Shown here: one piece after another, positions 21,142-32,051 of the stretch
How the letters are laid out: each line of letters starts with the position of its first letter
Numbering within the stretch: position 1 is the first letter of the stretch
Origin: Eledone cirrhosa
Lineage: Eukaryota; Mollusca; Cephalopoda; Octopoda; Eledonidae
DNA length: 64,000 bases
Reading direction: 5' to 3'
Assembly (NCBI GenBank): GCA_964016885.1
Contig: OZ024740.1
Coordinates: forward strand, 293,619,217-293,683,216
Made by a program: the position numbers and the translations under genes
Notes under the pieces: model-generated
Told to the model about the DNA's origin: nothing
Seen by the model: only the letters and a program-made list of their open reading frames with translations
Databases searched by the model: none

Positions 21142-23669
21142 TTGCAATACACTTTATGCTTAATTAAAAGCATTTTGAAGACCGTAAGCTATTGTTTTAA
21201 AGTAGTGACAAATTCACTCACTTTGATCTCAACAAACAGGGGAGATAAGCCGACAAGTCTTGTTTCGCTTTGGTTGAAGCTTATCAAGGCCAACTACCCC
21301 ACCTGTTTACTGAGATCATTGATGTTATATTCTTATAGAAATCTAGTAAATAATCAGGAGCTGATTATGAAGAGCGGTTGTTGGTCAGGCAGAAATTAAA
21401 AATTAGAATTGGAGCTCTGAAATAGCAATATATATATGGATGTATATATAATGTATTTTGCAATACACTTTATGCTTAATTAAAAGCATTTTGAAGACCG
21501 TAAGCTATTGTTATAAAGTAGTGACAAATTCACTCACTTTGATCTCAGCAAACAGGGGAGATAAGCCGACAAGTCTTATTTCGCTTTGGTTGAAGCTTAT
21601 CAAGGCCAACTACCCCACCTGTTTACTGAGATCATTGATGTTATATTCTTATAGAAATCTAGTAAATAATCAGAAGCTGATTATGCAGAGCGGTTGTTGG
21701 TCAGGCAGAAATTAAAAATTAGAATTGGAGCTCTGAAATAGCAATATATATATGGATGTATATATAATGTATTTTGCAATACACTTTATGCTTAATTAAA
21801 AGCATTTTGAAGACCGTAAGCTATTGTTTTAAAGTAGTGACAAATTCACTCACTTTGATCTCAGCAAACAGGGGAGATACGCCGACAAGTCTTGTTTCGC
21901 TTTGGTTGAAGCTTATCAAGGCCAACTACCCCACCTGTTTACTGAGATCATTGATGTTATATTCTTATAGAAATCTAGTAAATAATCAGGAGCTGATTAT
22001 GCAGAGCGGTTGTTTGTCATGCAGAAATTAAAAATTAGAATAGGAGCTCTGAAATAGCAATATATATATGGATGTATATATAATGTATTTTGCAATACAC
22101 TTTATGCTTAATTAAAAGCATTTTGAAGACCGTAAGCTATTGTTTTAAAGTAGTGACAAATTCACTCACTTTGATCTCAGCAAACAGGGGAGATAAGCCG
22201 ACAAGTCTTGTTTCGCTTTGGTTGAAGCTTATCAAGGCCAACTACCCCACCTGTTTACTGAGATCATTGATGTTATATTCTCATAGAAATCTAGTAAATA
22301 ATCAGGAGCTGATTATGCAGAGTGGTTGTTGGTCAGGCAGAAATTAAAAATTAGAATTGGAGCTCTGAAATAGCAATATATATAGGGATGTATATATAAT
22401 GTATTTTGCAATACACTTTATGCTTAATTAAAAGCATTTTGAAGACCGTAAGCTATTGTTTTAAAGTAGTGACAAATTCACTCACTTTGATCTCAGCAAA
22501 CAGGGGAGATAAGCCAACAAGTCTTGTTTCGCTTTGGTTGAAGCTTATCAAGGCCAACTACCCCACCTGTTTACTGAGATCATTGATGTTATATTCTTAT
22601 AGAAATCTAGTAAATAATCAGGAGCTGATTATGAAGAGCGGTTGTTGGTCAGGCAGAAATTAAAAATTAGAATTGGAGCTCTGAAATAGCAATATATATA
22701 TGGATGTATATATAATGTATTTTGCAATACACTTTATGCTTAATTAAAAGCATTTTGAAGACCGTAAGCTATTGTTATAAAGTAGTGACAAATTCACTCA
22801 CTTTGATCTCAGCAAACAGGGGAGATAAGCCGACAAGTCTTATTTCGCTTTGGTTGAAGCTTATCAAGGCCAACTACCCCACCTGTTTACTGAGATCATT
22901 GATGTTATATTCTTATAGAAATCTAGTAAATAATCAGGAGCTGATTATGCAGAGCGGTTGTTGGTCAGGCAGAAATTAAAAATTAGAATTGGAGCTCTGA
23001 AATAGCAATATATATATGGATGTATATATAATGTATTTTGCAATACACTTTATGCTTAATTAAAAGCATTTTGAAGACCGTAAGCTATTGTTTTAAAGTA
23101 GTGACAAATTCACTCACTTTGATCTCAGCAAACAGGGAAGATACGCCGACAAGTCTTGTTTCGCTTTGGTTGAAGCTTATCAAGGCCAACTACCCCACCT
23201 GTTTACTGAGATCATTGATGTTATATTCTTATAGAAATCTAGTAAATAATCAGGAGCTGATTATGCAGAGCGGTTGTTGGTCAGGCAGAAATTAAAAATT
23301 AGAATAGGAGCTCTGAAATAGCAATATATATATGGATGTATATATAATGTATTTTGCAATACACTTTATGCTTAATTAAAAGTATTTTGAAGACCGTAAG
23401 CTATTGTTTTAAAGTAGTGACAAATTCACTCACTTTGATCTCAGCAAACAGGGGAGATAAGCCGACAAGTCTTGTTTCGCTTTGGTTGAAGCTTATCAAG
23501 GCCAACTACCCCACCTGTTTACTGAGATCATTGATGTTATATTCTCATAGAAATCTAGTAAATAATCAGGAGCTGATTATGCAGAGTGGTTGTTGGCCAG
23601 GCAGAAATTAAAAATTAGAATTGGAGCTCTGAAATAGCAATATATATATGGATGTATATATAATGTATT
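21142..23669. repeat. Higher-order repeat B: four-monomer unit, two copies
   Basis: Monomers 17-20 (21142-22405) and 21-24 (22406-23669) share ordered variants: ATTATGAAGAGCGG in the first, GTTATAAAGTAG and GTCTTATTTCG in the second, GATACGCCG in the third, ATTCTCATAG in the fourth. The period is 1264 bp. Some positions differ between the copies, so it looks older or partly converted. Confidence 0.8.
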
Positions 23670-24399
23670 TTGCAATACACTTTATGCTTAATTAAAAGCA
23701 TTTTGAAGACCGTAAGCTATTGTTTTAAAGTAGTGACAAATTCACTCACTTTGATCTCAGCAAACAGGGGAGATACGCCGACAAGTCTTGTTTCGCTTTG
23801 GTTGAAGCTTATCAAGGCCAACTACCCCACCTGTTTACTGAGATCATTGATGTTATATTCTTATAGAAATCTAGTAAATAATCAGGAGCTGATTATGCAG
23901 AGCGGTTGTTGGTCAGGCAGAAATTAAAAATTAGAATAGGAGCTCTGAAATAGCAATATATATATGGATGTATATATAATGTATTTTGCAATACACTTTA
24001 TGCTTAATTAAAAGCATTTTGAAGACCGTAAGCTATTGTTTTAAAGTACTGACAAATTCACTCACTTTGATCTCAGCAAACAGGGGAGATAAGCCGACAA
24101 ATCTTGTTTCGCTTTGGTTGAAGCTTATCAAGGCCAACTACCCCACCTGTTTACTGAGATCATTGATGTTATATTCTTATAGAAATCTAGTAAATAATCA
24201 GGAGCTGATTATGCAGAGCGGTTGTTGGTCAGGCAGAAATTAAAAATTAGAATTGGAGCTCTGTTGACTGTTAACAGTGTGGCTGTTTCAATAGATGGAA
24301 TTCATTATAGTCTGCTGTTGTCTATCATATATCAGAGTAGTCTTCATTGAAATTCCTAAGAATTATGTCACGACATCAAAATTAACATTTTATTTAGGA

Positions 24400-24928
24400 T
24401 TGCAACAGGGTAGTAGGTAATCCAGAATTGTTCTCCATGGCAGAAGACCTGCTTTCCCATGTGCACAGATTGAAGCATAGATATAGTAGGCACCTCATAA
24501 CCACTAAATTCCCTCCCACATCCATACACCTCCCGCCACCTAACACCCACTAACATCTGATCACACCAACCTTACACTGTACAGTTGTCATGTTGCTATC
24601 AGTACAAAAAGCACCCAGCTTACACTTTGATGTGGTCATGTAGGTGCCATGACAAAAATCTCTCAGTCCACACTGTAAAATGTTTGTGTAGGTCTCACAA
24701 CAAAAAGCACCCAGCCCACATAGTAAAGTGGTTGTGTAGGTATCATGACGAAAAGCACCCACTACACACTGTAAATGTGGTTGGTATTAGAAAGGGTATC
24801 CAGCTGTAGAAACCATACCAGAAATCATTTTTTATGAGCAAGACATGGTCACCTGACCCAACTTCCTGAAACAGGACAAGCCATCTAACCCATGCTTGCA
24901 TGGAAACTAGATGTTAAACAATAATGAG
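24400..24928 (+). repeat. SINE-C copy with internal tandem units
   Basis: Three to four tandem units of about 62 bp (GCACCCAGC..CACTGTAAA..GTTGTGTAGGT) come first. Then TGGTTGGTATTAGAAAGGG, CCAGCTGTAGAAAC, and a tail CATGCTTGCATGGAAAC..GATGTTAAACAATAATGA. The 3' tail is the one shared with LINE-B. Confidence 0.65.
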
Positions 24929-25259
24929 GTCACAACACTGAACAATTCTTAAATAGTTATGCCTTATCTAACACCACCAATGTGATGCTGGTGGTAATGA
25001 CAGCTTCACTAGGGGTAATTTTTGAAAGAGTGTTCTGTTAGCTGTGCATAAGTTATGGGTGTGTTGCTCATAGATATATTGACACAAGGATCAAAGCTAT
25101 ATTTAGTAAAAGGATCAAAGCTATATTTAGTAAAAGGCATGTTCTCTGCTTGAAATATTTTTACATTATCTTAACTATAATAAAGAAAGAAGTGCGGGAT
25201 TGCATCCAGAATATATTTTTTTACCCCGTTTGTAAAATAAGTTGGATTACTTTGAATAA
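24929..25259. other. No gene seen
   Basis: Sequence between two SINEs. There is a short direct repeat (AGGATCAAAGCTATATTTAG twice at about 25088-25130) and nothing else recognisable. Confidence 0.5.
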
Positions 25260-25450
25260 ATAATTGTTTCTACTTTTGGCACAAGGCCAGCAATTTCGCA
25301 GTGTATTACTGGTACTTTATTTTATCGACCCCATAAAGCTGAAAGGCAAAGTTAACCTCGGCGGAATTTGAACTCAGAATGGCAAGGGCCATAACTCTAT
25401 GCGTCAAAGCATGGCGTCCGACCCTCTACCGATACTGCCAATTCACCGCC
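25260..25450 (-). repeat. SINE-A, full-length
   Basis: Minus-strand copy with both ends: head CGGTGAATTGGCAGTATCGG and tail AGAAACAATTATT. The B-box region reads GAGTTCAAATTCCGCC. Confidence 0.8.
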
Positions 25451-26160
25451 ATTTACTTTGAATAAATAATGAATGAATATTACATAATTTATGTGCTAAA
25501 TTTCGTGGTTGCTGATTAAATATATTTTATAGCTTATTTAAAGACCTTTAAAATTCACTTCTTTAAAATTTTCAGATGTCAACACTTCCGGTTATATTAT
25601 AACACTTATAAAAATATCGCATATATTTCCGTCTCTAATTTTCTCCTAATGTAGTTTATATATAATATCGTCTTTTTTCAAATGTATCATGGATTACGTT
25701 ACTGATTACATAAGACAGTGTAACATAGTCTTCGTTCAATTTCTGTGTATATTGTAAATTACGATTTTATTTGATGTATCATATCTACATGCATATATAT
25801 TTGTGTATAATATCAATATACACACTACACATGCTAGTGGTTGGTTTTTCTGCTAGTGTCTCTTAATGATACTAGACATGCTTTTAATGCAGCTATAAGT
25901 CAATTTTATGTTGTTCTTTTTCAAAAGTTGGTGGAATTTAAGGCAATTAACCCTTTAGTGTTTAAACTGGCCGTATCCAGCCATACTTCTCTCACTTCTT
26001 TCTTTTCAAACCGGCTGTAACTGGCTGCTCATACTGACGTTAAGGTATTGTTCTCAAAATAGACAATATCAACATCTCATAGATTTGTTATGTGAGATAA
26101 TTATGTATGATAAGGCTTTTACCTTGAAAATAAAATAGTATATATAGAGTAATGTAAATG
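25451..26160. other. No gene seen; possible dispersed repeat at about 25948-26165
   Basis: AT-rich. The stretch AACCCTTTAGTGTTTAAACTGGCCG to about 26165 has the look of a short dispersed repeat (the motif GGCCGTATCCAGCC and a mirrored CGGCTGTAACTGGC), but no second copy occurs in the window. Confidence 0.4.
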
Positions 26161-26164
26161 CTAA

Positions 26165-26640
26165 AGGATTAAGGAATTATATTCCGATTAGGGAGATGAA
26201 ATATTTTGAAAATAAGCATAGAATGAAGGGAACTGACAGGCAATTGCAGAAACATAGAGCTTTAACCTCCCCAAATCTCTATGCTACCCTCATACTAGCA
26301 GATGACTTCAATGGGCATGTTGGACAGCTCCAGCATGGACAAACTGGGGTACAAGGTGGATATGGTTATGGCTTAAGAAATGAAGGAGGAGTGAGTCTTC
26401 TTGAATTTTGTGATGCAAGTGACTAACCCTTTGCAACACTAACTTCAGGAAACCTGCCAATCACTTAATCACCTACCAATCAGGTGAGTACATAAGCCAG
26501 ACAGACAGATGGTTACAAGTACTAAGACATTCCCTAGGGAAGAATGTACCCCCAACATAGGTTAGTTGTTAGTGACATCTCAATAAGCAAGAGTCAGCAG
26601 AATGAGACACACTGGAAGGACTGGAAGCTAAAGGACCTTT
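26165..26640 (+). pseudogene. LINE-B endonuclease fragment
   Basis: Reads LADDFNGHVGQ, then GVQGGYGYGLRNEGG..LLEFCDASD, and in shifted frames ITYQSGEY and RLVVSDISI. This matches the C-terminal half of the APE endonuclease of an RTE/CR1-like LINE; GDFNGHVG is the conserved catalytic block, here DDFNGHVG. It lies head-on against the minus-strand LINE-B that begins at 26641. Confidence 0.75.
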
Positions 26641-27118
26641 CACTTTTTTATACAGCTGTTGTCCTTCATACACATCACATAACCATACCAACACAATCTC
26701 CTCTTTAGTAAACTGCATCTGATCCTTCTTATACCTAATTTCTCACTTAGTTCGTTTATGCTTTGCTGTTTGTGTATTACACTATTACACATCCATTAGA
26801 TCATGCATGCTTCGTTTCTTTCCAATCTGTGTAGATCCTCTGCACACAATGCCCAGGTCTCATTACCATGTAACATTGCTGTTTGTATACAAGCATCATA
26901 CAATCTACCTTTCATTTTTAGAGAGAAACCTTTTGTGGCTAACAGCGGTATTAGCTCTCTGAACTTTTTCCATCCCGTTCTTACTATGGCTACTGTACTT
27001 TCAGAACACCTTCCTCCACTGCTGATTTTGTCACCCATGTAACGGAAAGTGTCTACTATTTCTATAGAACTATCTTGCAGTTGAAGGAGCTAGTATCCAG
27101 TGGGCACTTGCTGTGGCA

Positions 27119-27316
27119 TCAGCCACATAAAACCTTCATTCTTTGAAAGCTTGCCTGTGATCCCACTACATCCTTTTTATGTACCCATAGGTTGCATTTG
27201 GGACATAGTATGGAATTTCTACCTACTCCTTTCCTACACACTGAGCAAGGCCATTTCCCAGAGGGAGCCTGTGCTCTATTTTTCTTTCTACATACTAGAA
27301 CTTTAGATTTAGACAA
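27119..27316 (-). pseudogene. LINE-B cysteine-rich thumb segment
   Basis: CSVCRKGVGRNSILCPKCNLWVHKK has a C-x2-C..C-x2-C..WVH pattern typical of a zinc-binding insert after the RT palm in invertebrate LINEs. It is one fragment of the broken LINE-B ORF. Confidence 0.65.
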
Positions 27317-27777
27317 GTTAACTTTTAGGCTTTTTGATTCTAGGCCATGCGTCCATGTTTGGAATTTCTTCTCGAGTTATGCCATAGATTCAGCTATGAG
27401 AGATAGATCATCTGCATATATAGGTTCTCATGTGCAGCCAGTCTTAAACTCATCTGTTATAGCCTGTAGGGCAATGATAAATGGGAGGGAGCTAAGGATG
27501 GAGCCTTGGTGAACACCTATTTTACACTAACTTCTTCACTATATTCATTATCTAACCTTGCTGACTGTTCCTCTATACATGGCTTGTATAGATTTCACAA
27601 GCCACTCATCTACATCTAATTTTCTAAGAGCCCACCAGATAATGGAATGGGGGAATTCTGTCAAAGGCTTTCTCCAAGTCAACAAAAGCTAAGTAGAGGG
27701 GTTTACTTTTAGCTAGGTACTTCTCCTGTAGTTGCCGTACAAGTATCTGTGGTACTTTTACCTGGCACAAACCCAAA

Positions 27778-28389
27778 CTACATTTCATCTAGATCAATTT
27801 GGTCCCTAATCAACTGTGTGATAACTCTTTCTATGACCTTCATGACCTGGTCAACTAACTTAATGCCTCTATAGTTTTCCCTATCTAGAGCTTCTCCTTT
27901 ACCCTTGTAGCAGTTAACGATGATACTGCTATGCCAGTCATTTGGTATGACCCCATTCTGTATTACTTGGTTTACTATCCGGATGACAATAGTATGTCCT
28001 ACCATTCCAGATGCTTTCAAAATCTCAGCAACTATCTCCAAAGGCCCAGCTACCTTGCCTGTCTTCATATCTTTGATTGCTTTACTTACTATACTACCAC
28101 TAACTTGCACAGCTGGTCCCTCTTCATTCCATTCATTCTCCTCATTTAGTAGTCTCTTGTAGTGGCACTTCCAAGCTACCGTCTTATCAGTATCAGTGAG
28201 GGCAAGTCCACCATCATCATTATGGACACACTTATCCCCGAAAATATCACAATTTTCCTTGACACATTGCCTCACAATCCTGAACACCTCATGTTTTTGG
28301 TCCTCATGTTGTAGAACATGCTTGAACTTTCTATCCTCTGCTTCCCTTCTTGCAAGGTACACTTGTCTCCTAGCTCCTCTTCTGGCCAC
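27778..28389 (-). pseudogene. LINE-B reverse transcriptase, N-terminal half
   Basis: A 203-residue frame: ARREAEDRKFKHVLQHEDQK, then SKAIKDMKTGKVAGPLEIVA (RT1), IPNDWHSSIIVNCYKGKGEA (RT2-like) and YRGIKLVDQVMKVIERV (RT2a). The catalytic motif A follows only in broken frames toward 27660-27700 (VDLAKAFDR-like), and motif C is lost or disrupted. Confidence 0.75.
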
Positions 28390-28606
28390 TTGATAGTGTT
28401 CTTTACTTCCCCCAATCCTGCCATTATTTCCATGCCTGCCTTTTGGCCTTAATTGTCTCCTCCACCCTACTGTTCCACCACCAAGTTAATCTGCTCTTCC
28501 CTAAAGGTCTGCTCCAGCTACAGATTTCATCTGTTCAGCAGGTTAACTTTCAGGAATTCCCACCGTTCCTCTATATTGTATCACTCTAACTTCTCTTTCT
28601 TATATC

Positions 28607-28948
28607 ATCATCATCATCATTTCATTTTACGTCCGCTTTTTCCCTGCTTGCAAGGGTGGGACGGGAACTGATGCTGGCTTGATTTCTACAGCTGGATGCC
28701 CTTCCTAACACCAACCTCATTTACAGTGAGTGCTGGGTGCTTTTTTGCTGTGGCACCTCCACGACCACTTTGCAGTGGAATGATAGGGACCCCAGTCCCT
28801 ATCATCTCATTTCTACAGCTGAGTAAACTGGAGCAATGTGAAATAAAGTGTCTTGCTCAAGGAAACAACACATCACCCGGTCTGAGAATTGAACTCACAA
28901 CCTTTTAATTGCAAGGCCAATGCTCTAACCACTAAGCCATGTGCCTCC
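28607..28948 (-). repeat. SINE-B, full-length
   Basis: Minus-strand order: tRNA-like head (GGCACATGGCTTAGTGG, B box GAGTTCAATTCTC), central core (TTGAGCAAGACACTTTA), a 3' module (AAGCACCCAGCACTCACTG, GGAAGGGCATCCAGCTGTAG) and a tail GCGGACGTAAAATGAAATGA followed by a GAT repeat. Near-identical to 53128-53472. The central core resembles the conserved domain of cephalopod SINEs. Confidence 0.75.
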
Positions 28949-29034
28949 ATATATATATATTTATATGTATGTAAAATCAGTACAGTTTATGGAAGGGATA
29001 TATTAGGTTAACGCTTGATATAACAAGAAGAGGG

Positions 29035-29070
29035 TCTTAACGTGTCGGACGCTAGTCTTTCATCAGAAGA
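29035..29070 (-). ncRNA. Degenerate hammerhead, left arm
   Basis: TCTT, CTGATGA, stem II GAC-TAGC-GTC, then GAC instead of GAA, ACGT, T, AAGA. One core base (position 14) is changed, so it is probably inactive. Confidence 0.45.
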
Positions 29071-29160
29071 AAGAATGAGAAATAAGATAGATTGAGAGGA
29101 TGGAAATGGAAAAAATGTCTTTAGATAAAAATAACAGGTCCATTCATATATATATATATA

Positions 29161-29545
29161 TATCATCATCATCATCATTTAACATCCATCTTCCACGCTA
29201 GCATGGGTTAGACGGTTTTGCTGCATTTGATGGGAGAATGGTCGGGAGACCATATCTCGGTCGCACGGAAGCGCCTCTGGCAGGTTTTTTTACAGCTGGA
29301 TGCCCTTCCTAACACCAACCACATTTACAGTGTGGACTGGGAGCCTTTTCACCGTGTCCACTACACGGCCACCTTACAGTGGAGACTGTTGAGTCGACAC
29401 AGTAGATGGAACGGGAGAGGGAGGATAGAGTAGGGTGTGAGGGTGGGGTGTACATTGGGTTAAGAGGTGCCTACTCACTATAGGTTTGTATGCAATGGCA
29501 GTTGGGTCTTCTGTACAACTGCATGGAGCCAAAGGTCTCGATCCA
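29161..29545 (-). repeat. SINE-C
   Basis: Read on plus: CAT repeat, TTTAACATCC..CCACGCTAGCATGGGTTAGACGG, GCTGGATGCCCTTCCTAACACC, CACTACACGGCCACC. The CAT repeat is the 3' tail, so the element is on the minus strand. Confidence 0.7.
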
Positions 29546-29948
29546 GTGTCATTGTCTTAGAGAGGTGTAGGTGAGCAAAGTAGTTTTTCTTGGTCTTCCC
29601 ACTCCATAGCTTCCATTAATTTTCATTGCCCTGCACTTTTTTATACAGCCGGCATCCTTCATATGCATCACATGTCCATACCAACGCAATCTCCTCTCCA
29701 GAACACATTTGATACGTCTCATGCTTAGTATCCCTCTTAATTCATTTATGCTTCGCCTTTCGCGCACATTACTATTACATGCCATTGGAGCATGCAAGCT
29801 TCATTTCTTTCTAATCTAGGCAGGTCTTCAGCATACAATGTCCAAGTCTCACTATCATGTAATATCACCGTTTGTATGCATCATACAATCTGCTTTTCAT
29901 TTTTAGAGAAAAACCCCTTGTGGCCAACAGCGGTATTAGCTCTCTGAA

Positions 29949-29965
<17 letters not shown>
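29546..29965 (-). mobile_element. LINE-B 3' coding fragment
   Basis: Minus-strand frames: ERRLRWYGHVMHMKDAG, GSYGVGRPRKT and, upstream, KMKSRLYDA. These are the C-terminal landmarks of the LINE-B ORF. Confidence 0.65.
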
Positions 29966-29992
<27 letters not shown>

Positions 29993-30232
29993 AGAGAAGT
30001 TAGGGAGTTTTCCAAGAGATGTCAACATGAATGGACCTGTTATTTTTACCTAAAGACACTTTTTCCAATTCCACCCTGCCCGTCCCTTCAATCTATCTTA
30101 TTTCTCATTCTTTCTTCTGATGAAGGACTGGTGTCCAAAACGTTAAGACCCTCTTCCTGCTCTTTCAAGTGTCAACCAAATATATTCCTTCCATATACCG
30201 TACTGATTGTGTTGTTATTTCTGTTTACCTTT

Positions 30233-30279
<47 letters not shown>

Positions 30280-30312
30280 AATGAAGTGAAGTGTTATATT
30301 ATATATATATAT
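29949..30312. repeat. TA microsatellites
   Basis: TA/GTGT tracts at 29949-29990 and 30232-30312 flank the right arm of the PLE-like pair. Confidence 0.8.
30113..30148 (+). ncRNA. Degenerate hammerhead, right arm
   Basis: TCTT, CTGATGA, a perfect stem II GGAC-TGGT-GTCC, then AAA instead of GAA, ACGT, T, AAGA. The core change (position 12) differs from that in the left arm, which suggests both decayed from a copy with a complete core. Confidence 0.45.
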
Positions 30313-30602
30313 ACAATAGGAATTTAGCTCAATACCATGCTAAATGCATTGAAGCGTTTACAATTATTTCAACCTTTATTGCCCATAGAACTGCTTGGTG
30401 ATAACAAGTGCAAAAAATACTTGTATCAGAGGAAACACATAAATGATACATTCACAGTGCAACCTACCTGTTGATTTTTCCTGTGCACCTGTCTCACATG
30501 AAGTTTACTTCTGTCTGTCTACATATGATCATGCTACATTACTTGTGTTTCTACTTCCTCTTTCACAGCATATTAAACAAGGCTTTTTACTTGATGGTTT
30601 CA

Positions 30603-31388
30603 GAGTTCTATCCTATTTCATCATTGTTACATCTGTTTTTCCACACTTGCATATAGGTTGGATGGGTCTTTTTCAGCACAGCATCACTCCACTCATCACA
30701 TTCTTTCCTTATCTCTTCTGTGAGTTTCAGCAATTTGAGATCAGCTTTTACCACCTCCACCCAGGTCTTCCTTACTCTACCTGATCTGTAGCTTCCTTCT
30801 GCTGGGATTTCCTGGCACTTTTTCACCCAGTGATCATAATCCATGCACATTATATGCTTATTCCAACACAGTTTTCTCTCTTGTACACCACCTCTGATTC
30901 CTCTTAAACCCAGTTCGTTGAAGCTCTGCCTTTCTCTCACATTTACATTGCACATCCAACGAAGCATGGTTGTTTCATTTCTCTCCAGCCTACACAGTCA
31001 CTGACCATGTTTCACTACCATGTAGCATTGCACCTTACACACCGCCATCCTTTTGTATGTAGGGAGAAACATTTTTGTCAACAGTGTGAGTGTCTCTTTA
31101 AACTTATTTAGGTTTACTTTGAGCCCCTTTGAATTCAGATTTTATTTCTACATTTTCTGCTATGAGGGCTAGATATCAGCATACCAGTGTTCCAATGGAT
31201 ATCCAGTCATGGAGTCCTCTCTTATGACATTGAGGACTATAATGAACAGGATAGAGCTGAGAACAAATACTTGGTGGACTCCTTCTAGCATACTAAATTA
31301 ATTGCTGTACTCATTGTTAACACTCACTTTGCTAACTGCACCCATGTACAGGGGTTATACAGCTCTCAAAGGCCATTCAAACTTCATT
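30603..31388 (-). mobile_element. LINE-B 3' end with tail
   Basis: Minus-strand RWMCNVNVRERQSFNELG..WNKHIMCMDYDHWVKKCQE..GRVRKTWVEVVKADL, then the 3' tail (TGCAAGTGTGGAAAAACAG..GATGAAA). Upstream to 31388 broken RT frames continue. Confidence 0.65.
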
Positions 31389-32050
31389 TGTGAAAGGGAA
31401 CAATACAAACGTATACTGACATATTTGATTTTTGCAGTCCATTTAATGAAATACAGAAACATTTATTCTCTATAAATGGTGGCCCTGTGATTAAGTAGTG
31501 ATGGAATTCAATCCATATCCCAATATGATGATTGACATTAAGGAAACACATTGTAATAGCTCAGCATAGAACTTCTGATGAGATTTGAATCATTATTGTC
31601 TTTCAATTAAAACAGTTTTGTCTATCAATTCTTGGCTATTCCATAGTCTCAACTCTAGGATGACATTGTGGAGTAAATCCCTAATATTAAAAAGGTGGTT
31701 TTACAGTTGCAATTTAATTTAATACTTAGGTTGGGTAAATATATTTACTGTCATAAGAGATAGTATAAGTACACCAATATGTTATAAATTCATATTTAAT
31801 TTGTTTGATTAATGAATATCATGTAAATAGATGGAAATTATACATTATTTTATTGACAATATATTTTATTTATAAAGAAACAATAGGAAATGTTAGATAA
31901 AGGATATGTTGATTTCAGAAAATATCTATCAACACATGTGAAAAGAAGCAACTATAATTTAGTATTAATATTGAGGAAAGCAATATTCTCTTTTTTTATC
32001 AAATTACTATATTGAACAGTGAATATCCTATTGAATATTGGAAGGTATAC
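31389..32050. other. No gene seen
   Basis: AT-rich sequence between a LINE-B end and the 36-bp minisatellite. No coding region, repeat family or RNA recognised. Confidence 0.5.
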
Positions 32051-32051
32051 A

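Larger units (their letters stand above)
16022..24263. repeat. 316-bp tandem satellite, 26 copies
   Basis: Monomers repeat every 316 bp (landmark TTTTGCAATACACTTTATGC at 16076, 16392, 16708 and so on to 23986). Two monomers are 321 bp because of a longer TA run (at about 17309 and 19210). Copies differ by only a few bases. Each monomer leaves an 85-codon frame open, but it lacks an ATG start and is closed early in two units, so it is unlikely to be coding. No hammerhead core, tRNA box or transposon end was found in the monomer. Confidence 0.97.
26641..28600 (-). mobile_element. LINE-B copy, RT part
   Basis: Minus-strand frames give a pre-RT region, the RT, a cysteine-rich segment and the C-terminal SSGGRCSESTVAIVRTGWKK..ETWALCAEDLHRLERNE region. 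The 3' UTR and tail are missing at 26641 and the endonuclease is missing beyond 28600. Many stops and shifts. Other copies are at 29546, 30603, 45125, 49085 and 52008. Confidence 0.8.
28975..30215. mobile_element. Inverted pair of PLE-like ends, split by later insertions
   Basis: Left (28980-29150) and right (30030-30210) arms are inverted copies: CAGTACAGTTTATGG.., AAGAGGGTCTTAACG, AATAACAGGTCCATTCAT. Each carries a degenerate hammerhead. The SINE-C and LINE-B pieces between 29161 and 29965 appear to sit in the loop. Confidence 0.6.

Noticed and set aside
16076..24243. An 85-codon reading frame in each satellite monomer as a tandem gene family
   Set aside because: The frame starts at TTG with no ATG, is cut early in two monomers, and coding and non-coding parts of the monomer look equally conserved.
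16022..24263. Satellite as a hammerhead-bearing retrozyme array
   Set aside because: The repeat length would suit, but neither strand of the monomer has a CUGANGA core paired with a GAA element.
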